Positions 39,701 to 49,600 of a stretch of 64,000 bases of DNA are shown piece after piece. The stretch is from positions 186,001-250,000 of the forward strand of contig JACKDP010000010.1 of assembly GCA_020633435.1 (NCBI GenBank), written 5' to 3'. Origin of the DNA: Myxococcales bacterium (GTDB taxonomy: Bacteria; Myxococcota_A; Bradymonadia; UBA7976; UBA1532). The position numbers and the translations under genes were made by a program. The notes under the pieces are model-generated. The model saw only the letters and a program-made list of their open reading frames with translations. It had not been told where the DNA came from and made no database searches. Every line of letters starts with the position of its first letter. Position 1 is the stretch's first letter.

Positions 39701-41556
39701 ACTCCTGGCAGATCGGCGACGAGGAGATGCACTACTCGCAGCTCAACAAGGCGTACGACCTGATCCAGGACTGCCGCGCCGTCAACGTGGCGGACTACAA
39801 GCCCGGCAACTGGGACGAGGCCCGGGACGGCGTCTGGCACCCGGTCGTCGACGGCCGCATCGTCGAGGTCGACGGTGAGTACACCCGCTGCCGCCAGCAG
39901 CGCGTCGACTACGCCCGGTGGCAGGATCTGCGCGATCCCAGCCGCACCGAGGGCGGCACCGGCACCTCCATCGTCGATCCCCAGGGCCGCGAGCGCGTGC
40001 CCTACGGCTTCGCGACGGACCGCTGGGCCGACCTGGGCAACCTGGCCGTCTACCGCCACGACAACGGCGCGGATCCCTACGAGCTGTTCGACTTCTTCAT
40101 CAGCCAGCAGGAGATCTTCCACATCTTCGACAACTACCGCCGTGGTCGGGAGGCGTTCAGCGTCCGCAACGCCGTCTACCGCACCCTGGGCCGGTTCAAC
40201 GAGAAGATGCGCGACGGCGCCAAGGGCCTGGGCCTGCTGAAGAACATCTACGAGGACTTTGCCCTGGAGATCGGCTACGACTTCGAGGGCTACTGGCCGG
40301 TCATCGCCCCGCTCTTCTTCGGCGAGAACATCCTGGCCTCGGGCATCGCGTTCGACCACTTCACCCGGCAGCTCGCCCGCCCGGAGCACGGCCCCCACTT
40401 CCGCAAGGACGGCGACCCCGTGCTGCGCTCGGCCCGTGACCTCGTCGGCAACGCCAGCGTCACCCTCCTCAACGTGCCCAACGGCGCCACCGGCTACTTC
40501 GACGCCATCGGCATCGGCGGCCGCCCGGTGGAGAACGCCCTGGCGGACGACCAGGGCGACTACGACAGCGACTACACGATCAACGCGGGCAGCTACTACG
40601 AGAAGATGTTCACCGCCATGCTCATGACCGAGTCGGTGGACAACTTCATCTCGTCGAGCCGCACCGACTTCGTGGATCCCCGCTACCGCGCCGTGTCCCT
40701 GGCCGACGTCTTCCCCGAGGGCTACCGCCGCTGGCTGGCGAACAACCTGACGGGCGACGACGAGATCAAGGGCCCCCGCGCCGCCGCCGACGGGCAGAAC
40801 CGCCCGCTGCGCGACCTGTCCGGCTTCCCGACCCGGCCCATCGGCTGGACGAGCTGGTGGGGCGAGGAGCCGCGCAGCTGCTTCCCCGGCGACAACTCCA
40901 TCGTCTGCTCCACCGTGGGCGACGAGGACGGCACCACCTTCGGCGCCGAGGGCTTCAACCGCACCGTGCCCATCGACCCCCAGGTGGGCTGGGAGCAGCA
41001 GAAGTTCCTGATCGCGTGGACGATGCTGTACCTGCCCGAGAACCAGCAGCAGAAGTGGATCAACACGCTGCGCATGTGGGAGCTGGGCAAGGACTCCGAT
41101 CCGGCCTTCCAGAACCGCATCGAGTTCCACCACCCGTCGGGCAAGGTCTACGTGGCTCGCACCGAGGGCAAGGAGGTCATCTTCGGCAAGACCGTGCAGA
41201 AGGGCGTGGCCGCCCGCGTGCTCGAGTACGCCAACTCCCTGCTGCGCGACGCGTACGTGGTCGAGGACGGCCCCGATCTGGACGGCGACGGCGAGGCGGA
41301 CTGGTACGAGCCCATCCTCGGCGACAACGGCCTGCCCCAGGTCAAGTGGGACTCGACGCTCCAGGCCATCGACGAGGAGGGCTTCATCCGCCCCAACGGC
41401 GTGCCCGGCTGCAACGCCCAGAGCAGCGAGAACTGCACCTGCTCCGCCAACCGCGCCTGCGTGAAGCTGGAGCGCTACGCCGAGCTGCCGTTCTTCATGC
41501 GCCAGGTCATGGACGCCTACCAGCTCCTCGACGTGAGCCCCCGCGGCATCTACTGA
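36754..41556 (+). CDS. Large metzincin-like zinc metallopeptidase lipoprotein
   Basis: 1,600 residues from a GTG with ggagg 10 bases upstream. VKFRPSLATMLRGALALAAVAAASPLAGC is a lipoprotein signal. The zinc site is HEMGHSIGMRHNF (His847, Glu848, His851, His857), an HExxHxxGxxH metzincin site. The Met-turn is SSVMDYAGEP (M923). The N-terminal 700 residues form beta-rich domains with several Cys; the C-terminal 400 end in a Cys cluster (CNAQSSENCTCSANRAC). It would degrade or process proteins at the outer membrane surface. The long protein resembles zinc-dependent metalloproteases annotated across Myxococcota, but its substrate is not known. It is co-transcribed with the barrel protein just upstream. 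Confidence 0.88.
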   Translation: MKFRPSLATMLRGALALAAVAAASPLAGCSDERPPINRVQPYALKKAYFVGEDLQGAADDPEFWTQATLIDVGYGAAQDGLFTSTYAQPMSRIKWQVTEDMLIGRIAYERIDGSDGKGLGGPVQDGVIAVAFRIDRHFDVINAYNSTTGEKLNVVEENSSDRPWYEREYFRVDFSRNLATDSYDFDTLSLLGVFGGITYEPMAYEITDPGDPDAPVFELENGYFDVTNKAFARPQVVDLSHLGWGIAAFPACFLPEDFSGGTAPAASCNPVELTIRHSFRKVEDTDYEPVHWDGNRFRSYGAFTVERHGYTRNFGMSDDKWHRFVSRYNIWERSHYYDDPAAMTGAVACFTPETTPFGADPHRDENGDGTEDECDAVTAKVGAGGSRCDTFRQRCTLPFQVRETRPIAWHYTSGSDLEYFEATRLATLEWDVAMRVAVRSIQYAECKATKGTDCAGRFPVYFGQQDENDDAISLTREVEDCRLKLSHAGKDCEALADEIGRKRGVDAAIVAIAKDAPMVALCHSPVEANDPELCGTDRLPAGMKAGDCDDAWASDDDTVRGACDAARKVRMGDLRFHQVNVIPTPQTPSPWGIYTDAEDPLTGETVSASINVWSFVNDLWSQKLIDTARYLKGELSTEEITDGDYVSAWAQAAQAAGTGGGVVGKMTREQKAERMAAFTGALPDQAAIQRLPPELVAKTKQLKKELSQVRASLDATSAMSPKYTTRAALAAGTPVEAELMTPMVQQLMGVSGLPLAGPVLDQASLLRAGNPAFQRQIRNMKELALSERGACVMHEAPAPLSVTGLADVLEAKFGAFNPEDSQAVQQERAEKMRRYVANRAQYAVIVHEMGHSIGMRHNFVSSSDAWGYRPQYWQLRTKNGTVQEECTELTDDGESCVGPRYFDPVTQAERDNLIWMFMHSSVMDYAGEPTQDMLGLGAYDFAAPKMFYGDTVAVFADDSYKAGTPRGIGMAAKADNFGGILGYSWQIGDEEMHYSQLNKAYDLIQDCRAVNVADYKPGNWDEARDGVWHPVVDGRIVEVDGEYTRCRQQRVDYARWQDLRDPSRTEGGTGTSIVDPQGRERVPYGFATDRWADLGNLAVYRHDNGADPYELFDFFISQQEIFHIFDNYRRGREAFSVRNAVYRTLGRFNEKMRDGAKGLGLLKNIYEDFALEIGYDFEGYWPVIAPLFFGENILASGIAFDHFTRQLARPEHGPHFRKDGDPVLRSARDLVGNASVTLLNVPNGATGYFDAIGIGGRPVENALADDQGDYDSDYTINAGSYYEKMFTAMLMTESVDNFISSSRTDFVDPRYRAVSLADVFPEGYRRWLANNLTGDDEIKGPRAAADGQNRPLRDLSGFPTRPIGWTSWWGEEPRSCFPGDNSIVCSTVGDEDGTTFGAEGFNRTVPIDPQVGWEQQKFLIAWTMLYLPENQQQKWINTLRMWELGKDSDPAFQNRIEFHHPSGKVYVARTEGKEVIFGKTVQKGVAARVLEYANSLLRDAYVVEDGPDLDGDGEADWYEPILGDNGLPQVKWDSTLQAIDEEGFIRPNGVPGCNAQSSENCTCSANRACVKLERYAELPFFMRQVMDAYQLLDVSPRGIY

Positions 41557-41596
41557 CGCCCCGCCCCCCCCGGCGCCGCCATGGTACAACGAGGCC

Positions 41597-43009
41597 ATGA
41601 CGGCGCCCTGCTTCACCCCCGCCGATCGTGAGCGCCTGGCGGCCGTCGAGGTCGCCCCGGCCGACGCCGACGCCGACTGGCTGATGGACCAGGCCAGCCT
41701 CTGCCTGGCCGCCCCCTCCGCCGACGACGAGGACGCCCTGAAGCGGTGCCTCTACGCCCTGTCGCGCGTGGGGCCCTGGCGCCGCCGGGCGGCGGTCGAG
41801 TTCCTGGCCGAGGTGGCCACCGGGCCGCGCCGCGAGGCCTGGGGCGGCGCCGCCATGGCCGCGCTGCTGCCCCACGCCCAGGACCCCGCGTGCTGGCCGC
41901 GCTGCCTCGAGCTGGCCCGCGACGAGCGCGTCCTTTGGGGTGGCCGCCTGGCCATGGCCCGCCTCACGGGGGTCGAGGGCATCGGCGTGCTGGCGTCGCT
42001 CATCCCGCGGACGGACTGGACGGGCTTCGGGCTGCTCGCCGACGCCCACGTCGCCGTGCTGGCCCACCTGGAGGCCGCGGTGGCCCAGACCACCCTGGTG
42101 GCGCTGTACCGGAGCGCCGACTGGTACCAGCGCCGCCTGCTGTTCGAGTCCCTGGCACCTCCCGCGCACCCGGCCCTGGTGCCGCGGCTGATCGAGGTGG
42201 CCACCGGCGCCGACACCGCGACGCGGCGCGCGGCGGCCGAGGCCTTCGGGCGCCTGGGCGACGCCGCCGCGGCTCCCTGGCTCCAGGCCGCGCTCCTCGA
42301 CCCCGACGCCGACGTCCGCCGCCTGGCCGGCGAGGCCCTCGCCGCCCTGGGCATCGCCCCCGCGCCGCCCGCCGACTCGCCCACCGTGCCCGACGTCGGG
42401 GACGCCTGGTCCCGCCTGGCCCGGGCGCCTCGCCGCGTGCCCATCGCCTTCTGGCTCGACCGCACCGTCCGGGCCGCCGGCGCCTACACCAGCCTCGCCT
42501 GGGCGCTGGTGGCCGCCTCCAGCCTGGCCGCCCTGCTGCTCGCCCGACCGGTCCTCGCGCCCGTCGGCCTCGTCGTCGGCGGCCTCTGGCTGCTGCTCGC
42601 CCTGCCCATCGGCGCCACCCTGGCCTGGCGAGAGGGCGCCCTGGTACGGCACGGCGTCGCCGTCCCCGCCGATTTGAAGGCCGTCCGCCGCGTCGAGCGC
42701 ACCCGCGAGGTCCGTGGCAGCCGCATCAAGTCGGTCTGGTACCACCACGCGGTGGCCTTCGCGTCCCTCGACGGCGCCCTGCAGAAGCGGACGGTGCAGC
42801 TCGACCGCCCCCTGGGCCGACCCCGCGCCGGCGTGCCGCTGCTCTACCGCTTGGGCGACCCGTCGACGCTCCTGCTCTTCGACGGCCTGCGCGCCCTGCG
42901 CGTCGACGCCCGGGGCCGCCTGCGCTTCCGCCTCACCCTCGCCAGCGCCCTGGGGGCCGCGGCCATCCCGGTGGTCGTCGCGGCGATCGCGCTCCTGCGC
43001 CTGCGGTAG
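41597..43009 (+). CDS. HEAT-repeat protein with C-terminal membrane helices
   Basis: 470 residues. Residues about 50-265 are HEAT/armadillo-like helix pairs (ALVPRLIEVATGADTATR, APWLQAALLDPDADVRRL). A Pro-rich spacer follows, then two membrane helices (about 300-320 and 323-350), a soluble stretch with charged beta strands, and a final hydrophobic helix (LGAAAIPVVVAAIALLRL) at the end. No catalytic motif is visible. HEAT repeats normally bind partner proteins or peptides, so a membrane scaffold is likely. The start ATG lies 40 bases after the peptidase stop and may be in the same transcript. The protein at 55230-56537 combines the same elements in reverse order. Confidence 0.75.
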   Translation: MTAPCFTPADRERLAAVEVAPADADADWLMDQASLCLAAPSADDEDALKRCLYALSRVGPWRRRAAVEFLAEVATGPRREAWGGAAMAALLPHAQDPACWPRCLELARDERVLWGGRLAMARLTGVEGIGVLASLIPRTDWTGFGLLADAHVAVLAHLEAAVAQTTLVALYRSADWYQRRLLFESLAPPAHPALVPRLIEVATGADTATRRAAAEAFGRLGDAAAAPWLQAALLDPDADVRRLAGEALAALGIAPAPPADSPTVPDVGDAWSRLARAPRRVPIAFWLDRTVRAAGAYTSLAWALVAASSLAALLLARPVLAPVGLVVGGLWLLLALPIGATLAWREGALVRHGVAVPADLKAVRRVERTREVRGSRIKSVWYHHAVAFASLDGALQKRTVQLDRPLGRPRAGVPLLYRLGDPSTLLLFDGLRALRVDARGRLRFRLTLASALGAAAIPVVVAAIALLRLR

Positions 43010-43057
43010 CCCCCGCGGGTGCGCTACCCTCCCTGCGTCTCGAACCCGGGAGGAGCC

Positions 43058-44659
43058 GTGCGCGCCTGGATGCTGTTGTGCGTGGGCCTCGTGGCCTGCA
43101 ACGAGGAGTTCCCGAGCCAGCCCGCCGCCGACGCGGCCGCGGCCGGCCCCTGCGTGGTGGGCGAGGCCATCTGCGTGAACGGGCGCGCCCGGGTCTGCCT
43201 GGAGGACGAGTCCGGCTGGCTGGAGACGGCCTGCGGCGCGGGCGAGCGCTGCAGCGAGGGGGCCTGCGTCGCCCTGGCCTGCGCGCCCGGCGCCCGGGTC
43301 TGCGGGCCCGCCGGCGTGCAGATCTGCGCCGCCGACGGCCTCAGCCAGGGGGAGCCCACCCCGTGCGGCGCCGACGAGACCTGCCTCGAAGGCGTCTGCC
43401 TGCCCCGCCAGTGCCAGCCGGGCGAGGTGGCCTGCGGCGAGGGGGGCCTGCTGACGTGCGAGGCCGACGGCCTGCGCTGGTCCCGGCAGGCCTGCGCCGC
43501 CGGGGAGGTCTGCGCCGCTGGCCGCTGTGGTCCGCCCGCCGGCGCCGACTGCGAGCCCGGGCGGACGCTCTGCGGGGAGGCCGAGGTGGTGGTCTGCGGC
43601 CCCGACGGCTGGACGTCGACGCCCTGCGCGGCCGGGCAGGCCTGCTTCCTGGGCCGCTGCGTCGACTGCGTGCAGGCGGCCGACTGCGGCCCCGACGCCG
43701 CCTGCGTGGACGGCGCCTGCGCGTCGCTGCCCCTGGCCATCACGACCGCCGAGCTGCCCGCCGGGCAGGTCGATCGCCCCTACGACGCGGCCCTGGCCGC
43801 CGCGGGCGGGGAGGCCCCCATCACCTGGCGCGTGGCCGAGGGCGGCCTGCCCGCGGGGCTCGCCCTCGACCCGGCGACGGGCGCCATCGCGGGCGTCCCC
43901 ACCGAGGCGGGCGGCTCGGTCTTCACCGTCGCCGCCACCGACGCCGACGGCGTCGAGGCCACCGCCGAGCTGGCCCTGACCATCCTGGCCCCCGGCCTCG
44001 GCGTCGCCACCGAGCGGCTGCCGGTGGCCGAGCAGGGCGAGCCCTACGAGGCCCGCCTGGCGGCGCTGGGCGGGGAGGGGGCCCTCGGCTGGTTCCTCGT
44101 CGATGGCGCCCTGCCGGCCGGCCTCCTCCTCACCGCGGACGGCCTCATCACCGGGATTCCTGAAGAGATTGGCGAGTTTGCGCTGCGCGTCCGCGTCGTG
44201 GACGCCGCCACGCCGCCGGCCTTCGCCGAGGCCGACCTGACCCTGCGCGTCCAGGTGGCGCCGCTCGTCATCGTCGGCGATCAGGTGGTCGATCTGATCA
44301 TCACCCGCATCGTGACGCTGCCCGGCCTGGTGGTCATCCCCGGGGTGCCCATCCCGTACGACGCGCGGCTCACGGCCCGCGGCGGGCTGCCGCCCTACAC
44401 CTGGGCCGAGGACGAGATCCCGCCCGCCGCGCGGCCGCTGCTGCCCCAGGCGGGCATCCCGGCGGGCCTCGTGCTCGAGGCCGATGGCCGGCTGCACGGC
44501 ACGGTGGAGGATCCGGCCTCGGCGGTGGAGGTGGTCATCCCGTTCACCCAGATCCGGCTGAGCGGGTTCTTCTTCTTCGCCGAGGTGCGCGACAGCCAGG
44601 CGGCGCCCGCCCGGGCGAGCGCCATCTTCCTGCTGCCGACCATCCCCCTGGGCCCGTAA
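43058..44659 (+). CDS. Cys-rich lipoprotein with putative Ig domains
   Basis: 533 residues from a GTG preceded by gggaggag. VRAWMLLCVGLVAC is the lipoprotein signal. Residues about 25-225 hold a Cys-rich array of about seven repeats of the form C-x(4-9)-C-x(6-9)-C, e.g. CGAGERCSEGACVALAC and CAAGEVCAAGRCG. The rest consists of three putative-Ig (He_PIG-type) domains marked by GLPAGLALDPATGAIAG, ALPAGLLLTADGLITG and GIPAGLVLEADGRLHG. Such proteins are surface adhesins or structural elements. TACCCT at 43025-43030 could be a -10 element. It converges on the next MopE lipoprotein with 10 bases between stops. Confidence 0.8.
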   Translation: MRAWMLLCVGLVACNEEFPSQPAADAAAAGPCVVGEAICVNGRARVCLEDESGWLETACGAGERCSEGACVALACAPGARVCGPAGVQICAADGLSQGEPTPCGADETCLEGVCLPRQCQPGEVACGEGGLLTCEADGLRWSRQACAAGEVCAAGRCGPPAGADCEPGRTLCGEAEVVVCGPDGWTSTPCAAGQACFLGRCVDCVQAADCGPDAACVDGACASLPLAITTAELPAGQVDRPYDAALAAAGGEAPITWRVAEGGLPAGLALDPATGAIAGVPTEAGGSVFTVAATDADGVEATAELALTILAPGLGVATERLPVAEQGEPYEARLAALGGEGALGWFLVDGALPAGLLLTADGLITGIPEEIGEFALRVRVVDAATPPAFAEADLTLRVQVAPLVIVGDQVVDLIITRIVTLPGLVVIPGVPIPYDARLTARGGLPPYTWAEDEIPPAARPLLPQAGIPAGLVLEADGRLHGTVEDPASAVEVVIPFTQIRLSGFFFFAEVRDSQAAPARASAIFLLPTIPLGP

Positions 44660-44669
44660 GGGCTCGGGA

Positions 44670-46514
44670 TTACTGGCAGAAGAAGGCGCCGAAGCCGGTG
44701 CCGATCACCGTGCAGCGGCCGTCGGCGCCGCAGCGGGAGTCGCCCGGGGAGGGGGCCCCCGCCCCGCGGAAGGCCGCCTCGCAGTCGGCGTCGTTCCGGC
44801 AGCCCACCGAGCAGGCGCGGCCGCCGCAGAAGGCGTCGTACTGCGACCAGTCCCAGCAGATGCCCGACGCGCAGTCCCCGTCCCCGCGGCAGTCGTTGCC
44901 GAGGTCGTTGACCATGGGCATCAGCGGCCCCGGGGGCGGGAGGTCGCGGTAGTCGAAGCAGCCCTGCGGGTTCATGGTGAGCCGGCGGACGGGCTCGCCG
45001 TCGTGGCCGCCGCACTCGCCGGTGAAGCGGCCGCCGAGGTGGAACCAGAGGTCGTCGCAGCGGTTCATGACGAAGGCCTGCGTCGAGAGGTAGCCGGTGC
45101 CATCGAGGCTGCACCGGGCGTCCCGGCCCGCCTCGCCCGCGTCGCCGACGAGGGCCGTCCAGAGCGTGCGGGCGGCGTCGGCGTCGGCCACGGACCGCTG
45201 CGCCCGGTCCGACGTCCAGACCCACTCGCCGGTCTGGCAGGCCACGGGCTCCCAGAGCGGGTTTCGGGCGCAGTCCGGGTTGGTCTCCGGGTCCCGGAGG
45301 CTGCACACGACGTCGAAGGCGACCAGGATGTCGGGGCAGAAGGCGTCGCCGTTCCAGCCCTCGTCCAGCGGGCCCGGGAGCTGGTGGAAGAGGTTGCACT
45401 GGAAGTCGAGGTTGGCCTGGCGCGCCTCGCCGCAGGTGGTCTGCCGGAAGTCCACGGCCGGCCCGAAGCCCCGCAAAGCGCAGGCCGCGTCGGCGCAGGT
45501 CCGGGCGTCGCCGCAGTCGTTGAAGCCCATGCACTCGCCGTGGTGGCCGAAGCCCTGGTTGGCGCCGAGGGCGACGACGTCCTCGACGGCGCACATCGAC
45601 GAGCAGCCGTCGCCGTCCACCAGGTTGCCGTCGTCACAGGCCTCGCCCATGTCCACGTTGCCGTCGCCACAGCGCGCGCAGGCGCCCTCGTCGACGGCCC
45701 CATCGCAGTCGTCATCGATCTCGTTGCAGGCCTCGTCGCCGGGGAGGACCTCGCCGACGCACGGAGCGTCCGGCGCGCAGGCCCGCTCGCCCGCGGCGCA
45801 GCGACCGACGCCCGCGGTGCCGGCCGGGCCGCCGTAGCAGGCCTCGGCGGGGGCGCCGTTGTCGACGGTGCCGTCGCAGTCGTCGTCGACCTCGTTGCAC
45901 ACCTCCGGGCTGCCTTCGCCGGCGACGGCGTCGCACATCACGTCGGCGCCGTCGACGGTGCACGTCCACATGCCATCGGCCTGGCAGGCGCCGACGCCCG
46001 CGGAGCACGCCTCGCCCAGGCCCTCGTAGCCCTCGTCCAGCAGGCCGTCGCAGTCGTTGTCGAGGCCGTCGCAGGCCTCGGCCCCGCCCTCGCACGGCGT
46101 CCAGGCGCCCGCCTCGCAGCGCGTCGTGCCGGCGCAGCCGTCGAGGTCGCAGGCCATCTCGTCGCCGTCGGTGCAGGGGCCTTCGCCGCCGGCGCCGCCC
46201 ATGCCACCAGCGCCGCCGGCGCCTCCCATGCCACCAGCCCCGCCGACGCCGCCCATGCCACCCGCGCCAGCGCCCCCATGCCACCGGCCTGCCGGCGCCG
46301 CCCGCGCCGCCCATGCCACCGGCACCACCGCGCTGCTGCTACTGGAAGCTGCCGGCGCGCCCATGCCACCCGCGCCGCCGGCGCCGCCCATGCCGCCGCC
46401 GTCCACCGAGGCGTCGGCGCCGTCGTCCGTGCCGCCGTCCGTGTCACAGGCCGGCAGCATCGCCACCGCCCACGCGAGGGCCGCGACGCGGCCCGCCTTC
46501 CACCGAAGTGCCAT
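44670..46514 (-). CDS. MopE- and DUF4215-repeat lipoprotein with Gly-rich linker (local frame break)
   Basis: 614 residues. MALRWKAGRVAALAWAVAMLPAC is a lipoprotein signal with gggagg upstream. A Gly/Met/Ala linker (about 40-115) follows. Next come MopE motifs (EACDGLDNDCDGLLDE, EVCNEVDDDCDGTVDN, EACNEIDDDCDGAVDE) and one Myxococcus Cys-rich (DUF4215) unit, GEACDDGNLVDGDGCSSMC. The C-terminal 300 residues contain 18 or so Cys and an enzyme-like or lectin-like domain not recognised. In the linker about 60 bases (46290-46350) read as Ala/Ser/Arg while another frame reads GGAGGMGGAGGAG, so two opposite single-base shifts flank them. The gene could be longer by an ATG at 46544, but 46514 fits the signal peptide. 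Confidence 0.8.
   Translation of the reverse strand: MALRWKAGRVAALAWAVAMLPACDTDGGTDDGADASVDGGGMGGAGGAGGMGAPAASSSSSAVVPVAWAARAAPAGRWHGGAGAGGMGGVGGAGGMGGAGGAGGMGGAGGEGPCTDGDEMACDLDGCAGTTRCEAGAWTPCEGGAEACDGLDNDCDGLLDEGYEGLGEACSAGVGACQADGMWTCTVDGADVMCDAVAGEGSPEVCNEVDDDCDGTVDNGAPAEACYGGPAGTAGVGRCAAGERACAPDAPCVGEVLPGDEACNEIDDDCDGAVDEGACARCGDGNVDMGEACDDGNLVDGDGCSSMCAVEDVVALGANQGFGHHGECMGFNDCGDARTCADAACALRGFGPAVDFRQTTCGEARQANLDFQCNLFHQLPGPLDEGWNGDAFCPDILVAFDVVCSLRDPETNPDCARNPLWEPVACQTGEWVWTSDRAQRSVADADAARTLWTALVGDAGEAGRDARCSLDGTGYLSTQAFVMNRCDDLWFHLGGRFTGECGGHDGEPVRRLTMNPQGCFDYRDLPPPGPLMPMVNDLGNDCRGDGDCASGICWDWSQYDAFCGGRACSVGCRNDADCEAAFRGAGAPSPGDSRCGADGRCTVIGTGFGAFFCQ
46181..46400 (-). repeat. Imperfect repeat encoding Gly-Gly-Met/Ala-Gly units
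   Basis: Read on the minus strand, tandem ggcggcatggg/ggcgctggtggcatg variants encode the linker of the MopE lipoprotein. A central 60-base segment is out of register with both flanks. Confidence 0.8.
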
Positions 46515-46635
46515 CCCATCCTCCCAGGAGTGAAGCCGGCGCATTCTTGAGCAGGGGGCGGGGGCGGGGCAAGTCGAGGCGGGCGGTGGCGCCCGGTCGA
46601 GGCGTCACAACTACCCGATTCACATCAGGTTTTCG

Positions 46636-49600
46636 CTAGAGGGCGGGCACGAACCGGGCCGTGAACGTGGCGTCCGCCGGCGGCGAGACGACGACGGTGG
46701 CCTCGGCTCCCAGCTCCGGTGTGTCCCAGCCATCGAACGCGAAGCCCTCGGCGGGCACGGCGGTGATGGTCACCGGCACGCCCACGAAGTAGGTCCCCGT
46801 GAAGGCCGGCGGCACCGCCACGGCGGTGAGGTGGAAGCTGCCGCCCTCGGGCGGATCGGCCTGCAGCGTCAGGGCGTAGCGCGCCCCGAGGCCGAAGTTG
46901 GCGGCGATGTGGTTGAAGGCGTGCCCGGGCCGATCCCGCAGCCAGGTGTCGATGCCGTTGACCTGGTTCTCCCAGGCGCCCAGGGCCTGGGCCGGCTCGT
47001 TGCCCGACGCCCAGCGGATGAGGTGCGCCTGCATCTCGGGCCGGACGGTCGCGGCCGTCCGCGCCAGGATGTCCCGCGTGCGCTCCGCCCGGAAGGCCGT
47101 GTTCAGGTAGTCGGCGTAGCGGTTGATGAACCGCGTCGCGAAGGCGGGGTTGCGCACCAGCGTCCGCAGGACCTCCGTCGACCAGGGCGGGTTGGGCCAG
47201 TTGGGGCCGTTGGCCCGCAGCGCGAACGCCACCGAGTCCACCGCCGGGTTGGGGTTGCGCCAGCCCAGGCCGAAGTCGGTGTCGTAGAGCAGCCACCGCC
47301 ACTTGCCCTCCGGCGTCTTCGGCCGCCAGTACTTGATGTTGTTGCCGGGCCAGTCCTCGTTGTCGTGGAAGATCTGGACGATCTCGTAGGTGGCGAAGTC
47401 GTCGACGTCCATGAGCGCCTGCACCCGCGCGTAGGTCTCCGGGCTCGCGATGTCCTCCGTCCGCAGCACCTGCAAGAGCTGCTCGTAGTGGTCCGAGTCC
47501 CCCTCGTTCACCACGACGTTGGCCTCCAGCAGATCCACCGCGTCCACGCCGTAGTGGGCCTGCAGGTAGGGCCGGTCGGGCCGCTCGCGGATGTTGTAGA
47601 TGCCCCAGAACTCGCCGTTCAGGTAGGCGGCCACCGGTCGGTAGGCCATCACCGCGATGCCCAGGCCCGAGGCGATCTGGTGCATCACCGCGTCGCGCAG
47701 GTGCGAGCGCGGGGTGCAGCGCCCGTTGTTGCAGCCGCCCCAGTCGTTGCCGCTGTTGCGCAGCACCACGCGCTGGAACTGCTGCACGTCCAGGCCCTCG
47801 AACAGCGGGTACTCCAGGCTCGCGGTGCCGTAGCCCGGCCGCATGATGAACCGCAGGCTGCGCTGGGCGTTGGCCCGCGACCAGCCGCCGTGGATCTTCA
47901 CGCCGCAGTCCAGCGAGAAGCCGGGCTCGCCGCCGGGCTCCCAGAACTCGACGTGCAGCGGCCGCTCCCAGTCCTCCCAGAAGTTGGCCCCGAAGTACGG
48001 CACGTTCTGCTGGTAGGAATCGCCCAGGACGTAGATGCCCGTGTCCACGTCCCACAGGTTCGAGGGCTCCGTCACCATCGACACCGTGGGCAGGGTCGAG
48101 GGCGGCGCCACCAGGTAGGTGCCCGTCACGATGGCGCTGGGCCAGGCGTTGGGCGCGAAGGCGCGCGCCCGAATGACCGAGATGCCCGGCGCGGGGCCGA
48201 CGGGGATGGCGCCGTCCGCCAGGGGGTCGTCCGGCCCCGGCTCCGAGCTGTCCTGCGTGACGCGCACCTCGGCGCCGCCGCCATCCACCGTCACCTCGAC
48301 GCCCTCCGGGTAGTGGCCCGGCGGCGGGAAGAGCGTCGGCGGGGCCGCGAACCGGCGGCGCGCCTCCGTGATGTTCGGCCCGCCCGGCGTCGGCTCGATG
48401 AAGTAGCCGAGCTGGCCATCCGCGCCGGGCCCGTAGGAGGCGTCGGCGGGCAGGCGCCCCACCACCAGGCGGTCGACCTCGCAGCCATCCGGGGCCGTCA
48501 GCGTCAGCGTCTCGCCGCTGGCCGACAGCGAGAAGTCGGTATGGATGAAGCGGTTGGGCAGGTCCAGGTGCATGGAGGGGGCGCCCGGGCGGCCGCTGCC
48601 GAAGCCGAACGTCAGGAACGGGATGAGGCTGGTGTCGCTCGACTGGGCCGAGGCGTCGTGCAGCTCGAGCGCCAGCACGTTCTCCCCCGGGACGAGCAGA
48701 TCGGCCAGCGGGAAGAGGTCGAAGACCTCGGGCTGGCTGCCCGCCACCAGCACCGCCTCGTGGGCCGCGTCGGCGAACTGCTGCGGCGCGGGGGCGACGC
48801 CGGGGGCGCCCAGCAGGGCCCGGGCCACCTCCACGCCGTTGAGGTAGGCGACGAACCCATCGTCGTAATCCACATGCAGCAAGAGGGCTTGCAGGTCGGC
48901 GATCTCTTCGGCGGTCACCTCGAAGGTGTGGCGCACATAAATGGTGTGCGTCGCCACCACCGTCGCGTCGTCGTTGTCGGCCCGCCCGAAGCCGCTCGGC
49001 CCCTCCGGCCAGCCCGAGTCGTCGAAGCCCGGCTGGGGCCAGAAGGGATCCTGCTGCGCCTCCACCGGCAGATACCGCCACAGCGCCCCCCAGTCGATGC
49101 GCGTGTCCCAGGTGGCCACCGTGGCGCGCCGGTCCTTCCCCGACGCCAGCACCACCAGGTACTCGTCCGGCGCCAGCACGCGGGGCGGCATCACCCACGC
49201 GAAGGGCTCGTCGGGGTCGTCGCTCAGGCCATAGCCCGCGAGATCCACGGGATCGGGCCCGGCGTTGTGCAGCTCGATCCAGTCGGGGGTGTCGCCGTCC
49301 TCGTCCAGCAGCCCGGTCTGGTTCGAGGCCAGCACCTCGTTGATGACCACGGCGGGGGGCGGGGGACAGACCACCACGGCGGCGTCGGGGGGCGCGGCGT
49401 CGACGTCGGGGGCGGCGTCCACCTCCAGGCCGGCGTCCGCGATCCCGGCGTCGGCGGGCGGGGCGGCGTCCACGTCGAGGGCGGCGTCGGCGACGCCCCT
49501 CGTCCGGGGCGGCCGCGCGGCGTCGGCCGGCGGCGCCGCGTCAGGCGCGGCGTCGCGGCCGGCGTCGACCGGGCGGGCGGCGTCCGGCGGCGGCCGCGCC

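Noticed and set aside
36673..41616. 1,647-codon open frame antisense to the metallopeptidase
   Set aside because: Same cause: a mirror of a long high-GC gene, with Val/Gly/His/Asp-rich nonsense and no signal or motif.
41746..44163. 805-codon plus-strand frame spanning the HEAT gene and the next gene
   Set aside because: Out of frame with both real genes; Arg/Gly/Pro-rich with no start context.
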